Below are positions 61,794-64,000 of a stretch of 64,000 nt of DNA, in pieces (positions within the stretch are counted from its first letter, which is position 1; the number at the start of each line of letters is the position of its first letter). Position numbers and translations under genes: made by a program. Origin of the DNA: Zizania palustris. Lineage: Eukaryota > Streptophyta > Magnoliopsida > Poales > Poaceae. The stretch is taken from assembly GCA_019279435.1 (NCBI GenBank), contig JAAALK010000285.1, forward strand, positions 27,932,371 through 27,996,370, in the 5' to 3' direction. The notes under the pieces were generated by a model. It was not told the origin of the DNA. It saw nothing but the letters and a program-made list of their open reading frames with translations, and made no database searches.

Positions 61794-63165
61794 ATGAATA
61801 GTTTATCTATGGCGGAAGAAGGACGTTCTATCGAGGAGCTCATCTACGAGTCTCCCGCAAAAACAAATAAAGAGGGTTCATTTGAAGGATCCTCCTATAG
61901 CGAATCTTCGTACCACTCTCCGAAGAATGAACATCTAATGGAGCCTAGGAAGAAGAGAACGAGAGAAGACGCTGATGAGGATTACATTCCTGAAGCTCAA
62001 GCGGAGGTAATTATTATGTTAGTAACAAGTCAGAGCAGCTTCTATCCGAGAATTACATTCCTGAAGCTCACATTGTCTATCATCGTAGGATCGTCCAAAG
62101 CGAGGAAGCAAGCATCGATTATTCCAAGTCGAGAAAAGAACAACTATTGTCCCAGCTGTTGAGTCAGCTGAGCGAACAGATGTTGAGCCCACTGCCACAA
62201 CATCCTCTGCAAATGCGAAGAGGAGAGGGAAACAGGAGAAGAACAAGCTGCATACAACTATCTATGAGGTTGAAGAAGTGCATGTTGATGGGGCTCCAAA
62301 GAAGCCAAAAGAAATCACAGCTAAGTGGTGTAACGACTGTGGATGTCTCGCCAGGGAGCAATGTAAGATAGTTTGGAAAAATTGGAAGAGTGTCCCTGAA
62401 GGTACAAAGAACGAATTGTGGCAGCATATAAAAGCACATTATAAATTCCCGGAAGACCGCTTAGAAGACGCTAAAGCTGCCACATTGAAGACTATCGGGA
62501 AGGCTCTTCGTACATTTATGACTAAACTGAACACACAATACCTTCAAAAAGATGAGTCACCGCTCAATGACTATGGCTTCATAACGCCAAATGAATGGAA
62601 CAAATTCAAAATGCAGCATTGCTCGGAAGAAGCCAAACAAGAGAGCATCATGTTCAAAGAACTTAATAAGAAGAATAAGTTCCCACATAAACTTGGGCCA
62701 GGTCGATATAAGGCCAAGGAGGATGAGTGGAGTAGAAAGGAGGAGGAGGACCGTGCGGCTGGGTTACCTGAACTATTTTCAGGTGCTGATCAGTGCACTA
62801 AGAGATGGCTCCTAGGTCGAGCTAAAAAACAATCGAGGGCCAATATATGCTCTCCGACTCACGGACTAGTGAAGTATTCCAGAAAGCACAGGAAATCGCT
62901 GAGTTGGAGAAAACTTGAAAGTTCAAGCCCGAGGGATGTAATGACCAGCTTACATCTGCTCTCAGAAACGAGGAACATCGAGGGCGCACCCGAGGTGTCT
63001 CTTCTATAGCACCCTGCAAAAATACTTTCAAGAAACAGGAGGGTGCCACATACAAGAAGCATCAAGCACGCACAGACGACGCCGCAGAGCGCCGTGCAGA
63101 GTGGGAGCGACACTTTTTTGAATTTATTAATGAGAATCCAAACATAACGCAGGCTGCAGCGGGAT
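61794..63165 (+). pseudogene. CACTA second gene, Transposase_24-like, with one intron
   Basis: The start at 61794 or the in-frame ATG at 61809 gives MAEEGRSIEELIYESPAKTN. A GT-AG intron at 62007-62088 joins codons exactly (phase 0) to a frame that stays open to 63009, which supports a real gene. The second exon has a basic stretch, then a Transposase_24-like region (ITAKWCNDCGCLAREQCKIV, ELWQHIKAHYKFPEDRLEDA, KKNKFPHKLGPGRYKAKEDE). Near 62840 the homologous frame shifts (TSEVFQKAQEIAELEK, then a stop; DQLTSALRNEEHRGRTRGVS) and ends at a TAA near 63165. The family is known as the accessory CACTA protein, likely DNA-binding. This copy looks recently broken. Confidence 0.75.
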
Positions 63166-63674
63166 AAATAATTGTGCCAGAGGTACGACTCGACGTACAA
63201 AGTAGTGTTGGCTCAGTACAAGACAAATTTCCTGTAAATTATATTAAAGAGGACACACCATACAGCCTGCATGTACCGATAGGGCGCAAAGGGCATTCCC
63301 AAGAGGCTGCACGAGGCATTGCTATGCCTGGGGATTTATTTCACAATCGGCCTATTCCTGCTGACTATACCAAGGTTCAGGTCAATGAGATCACCAACGA
63401 CAGATTTATTAATGACTCCTTGGATCTTCCAATGCCTGATGAGGGGATTGAGACAATCGGAGTTGCTCTGAATAACTTTGTCCTATGGGCGAGCCGAGAT
63501 ATCAAATTACTGCAGACAAGTTCTCAGAGTAAATCGCCTATTGTCTCATCACAATCCCCCACATATCATTCATCTCAGGATGTGCAAAATATAGGATCTT
63601 TATCACTTGTTGATGAGCGTGAGATAGAGGAAGAGGCGGAGGAAGAGCAGTGCCCGATAAAGTGGCTGAAGTGA
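63166..63674 (+). pseudogene. Continuation of the Transposase_24-like protein
   Basis: The open frame 63174-63674 reads VPEVRLDVQSSVGSVQDKFP, SLHVPIGRKGHSQEAARG, FVLWASRDIKLLQTSSQS, then an acidic tail (EREIEEEAEEEQC). It follows the stop near 63165 and probably belongs to the same protein. I know no named domain for it. Confidence 0.55.
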
Positions 63675-64000
63675 TAGAATCGAAAGTGACTGAGTCTGAT
63701 CATCAAGTGACAAAGCCAGTGCCAGTGCTTGAGCCCAGTGATGAGCCCAACAAAAATGTGCCAGAGCCAGATCAAATGCCAGTGCCAGTTCCGGCTGAGC
63801 CTCAAGTGCCAGTGCTAGTTGCCGAGCCTGAAAAACAAGATGCATGCCCAAAGCCTGCAATCCACAAGATAACTATTCATGCTGGGCAGTGTTTAGCGCT
63901 GAAATCTGGGATGCTTAAATTTTTTACTACTATGTGGGCAAACACGTTCTACGCCCGAAGCGGCTCCCATAAAGGCTCTAGTACAAAAGCAAGCGGGCTC
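63656..64000 (+). CDS. Open frame with PVPV/EP repeats, cut by window edge
   Basis: In the next frame, GAT at 63656 opens DKVAEVIESKVTESDHQVTK followed by repeated short motifs (KPVPVLEPSDEPNK, DQMPVPVPAEPQVPVLVAEP) and a non-repetitive part (KITIHAGQCLALKSGMLKFF) that is open to the window end. A one-base shift from the frame before is likely. Low-complexity linkers of this kind often join to a further domain, but none is visible here. Confidence 0.45.

Larger units (their letters stand above)
50943..64000 (+). mobile_element. CACTA (En/Spm) DNA transposon, left end and body
   Basis: Begins with the terminal inverted repeat CACTACTACAAACC and a subterminal zone of GTAGTGGCGGGC and GCCCGCCACTA words in both directions. 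It carries a TNP2 transposase relic, an unidentified ORF, long subterminal-like repeats, a Transposase_24-like gene and a further open frame running off the window. The opposite terminus (a TAGTG end) is not seen, so the element exceeds 13 kb or contains other insertions. Some internal pieces (59700-59785, 60150-61660) may be later insertions. Confidence 0.85.

Overview
The window is plant nuclear DNA made almost entirely of transposable elements stacked inside one another. I see no convincing host gene, rRNA or true tRNA. The mix points to a flowering plant with a large genome: Sirevirus-type Ty1/copia elements with a split gag and extra zinc knuckle, Tat-type Ty3/gypsy elements with a second RNase H and antisense ORFs, and a CACTA element whose subterminal repeats contain GTGGCGGGC. 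It is probably a monocot and plausibly a grass. The organism assignment is inference.

The left stack (1-39771) can be ordered from its boundaries. The base is a minus-strand Tat element, GX, of which the 3' LTR stub, polypurine tract and antisense gene are visible (33045-39771). GX carries a 3.4-kb solo LTR (33553-36927, target duplication CCAAT). A sibling Tat element, G2 (25503-33044, minus), sits in GX's 3' LTR. A copia element H (6050-25502, minus) sits in G2. H was hit twice: by a complete young copia element C2 (9629-20807, plus, target duplication ATGGC) and by a gypsy fragment G1 (3511-6049, minus). G1 carries copia C0 (614-3510, minus), and C0 carries the 3' end of a C2-family LTR (1-613).

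The right stack also sits in GX. Copia C3 (39772 onward, plus) has gag but no pol. Its 3' LTR is split by gypsy LTR element G3 (48161 onward, plus), and G3 is interrupted by a CACTA element (50943 to beyond the right edge).

C2 is the only nearly intact element. It has two LTRs that differ by about seven positions, a primer-binding site, split gag, a 1065-residue pol with all catalytic motifs, and a polypurine tract. Most other coding regions are broken. The CACTA part holds a TNP2 transposase relic, an unidentified ORF, a Transposase_24-like second gene with a clean predicted intron, repeated modules with RNA polymerase III-like boxes, repeated TGACGTCA sites and a 344-bp-armed palindrome.

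The most unusual items are the spliced antisense gene with its own TATA box in the Tat elements, the Pol III-like modules and giant palindrome inside the CACTA element, the 1292-bp pol triplication in H, and the non-coding block shared by C2 and the gag-only C3. All element names (C0, C2, C3, H, G1, G2, G3, GX) are labels used only here.
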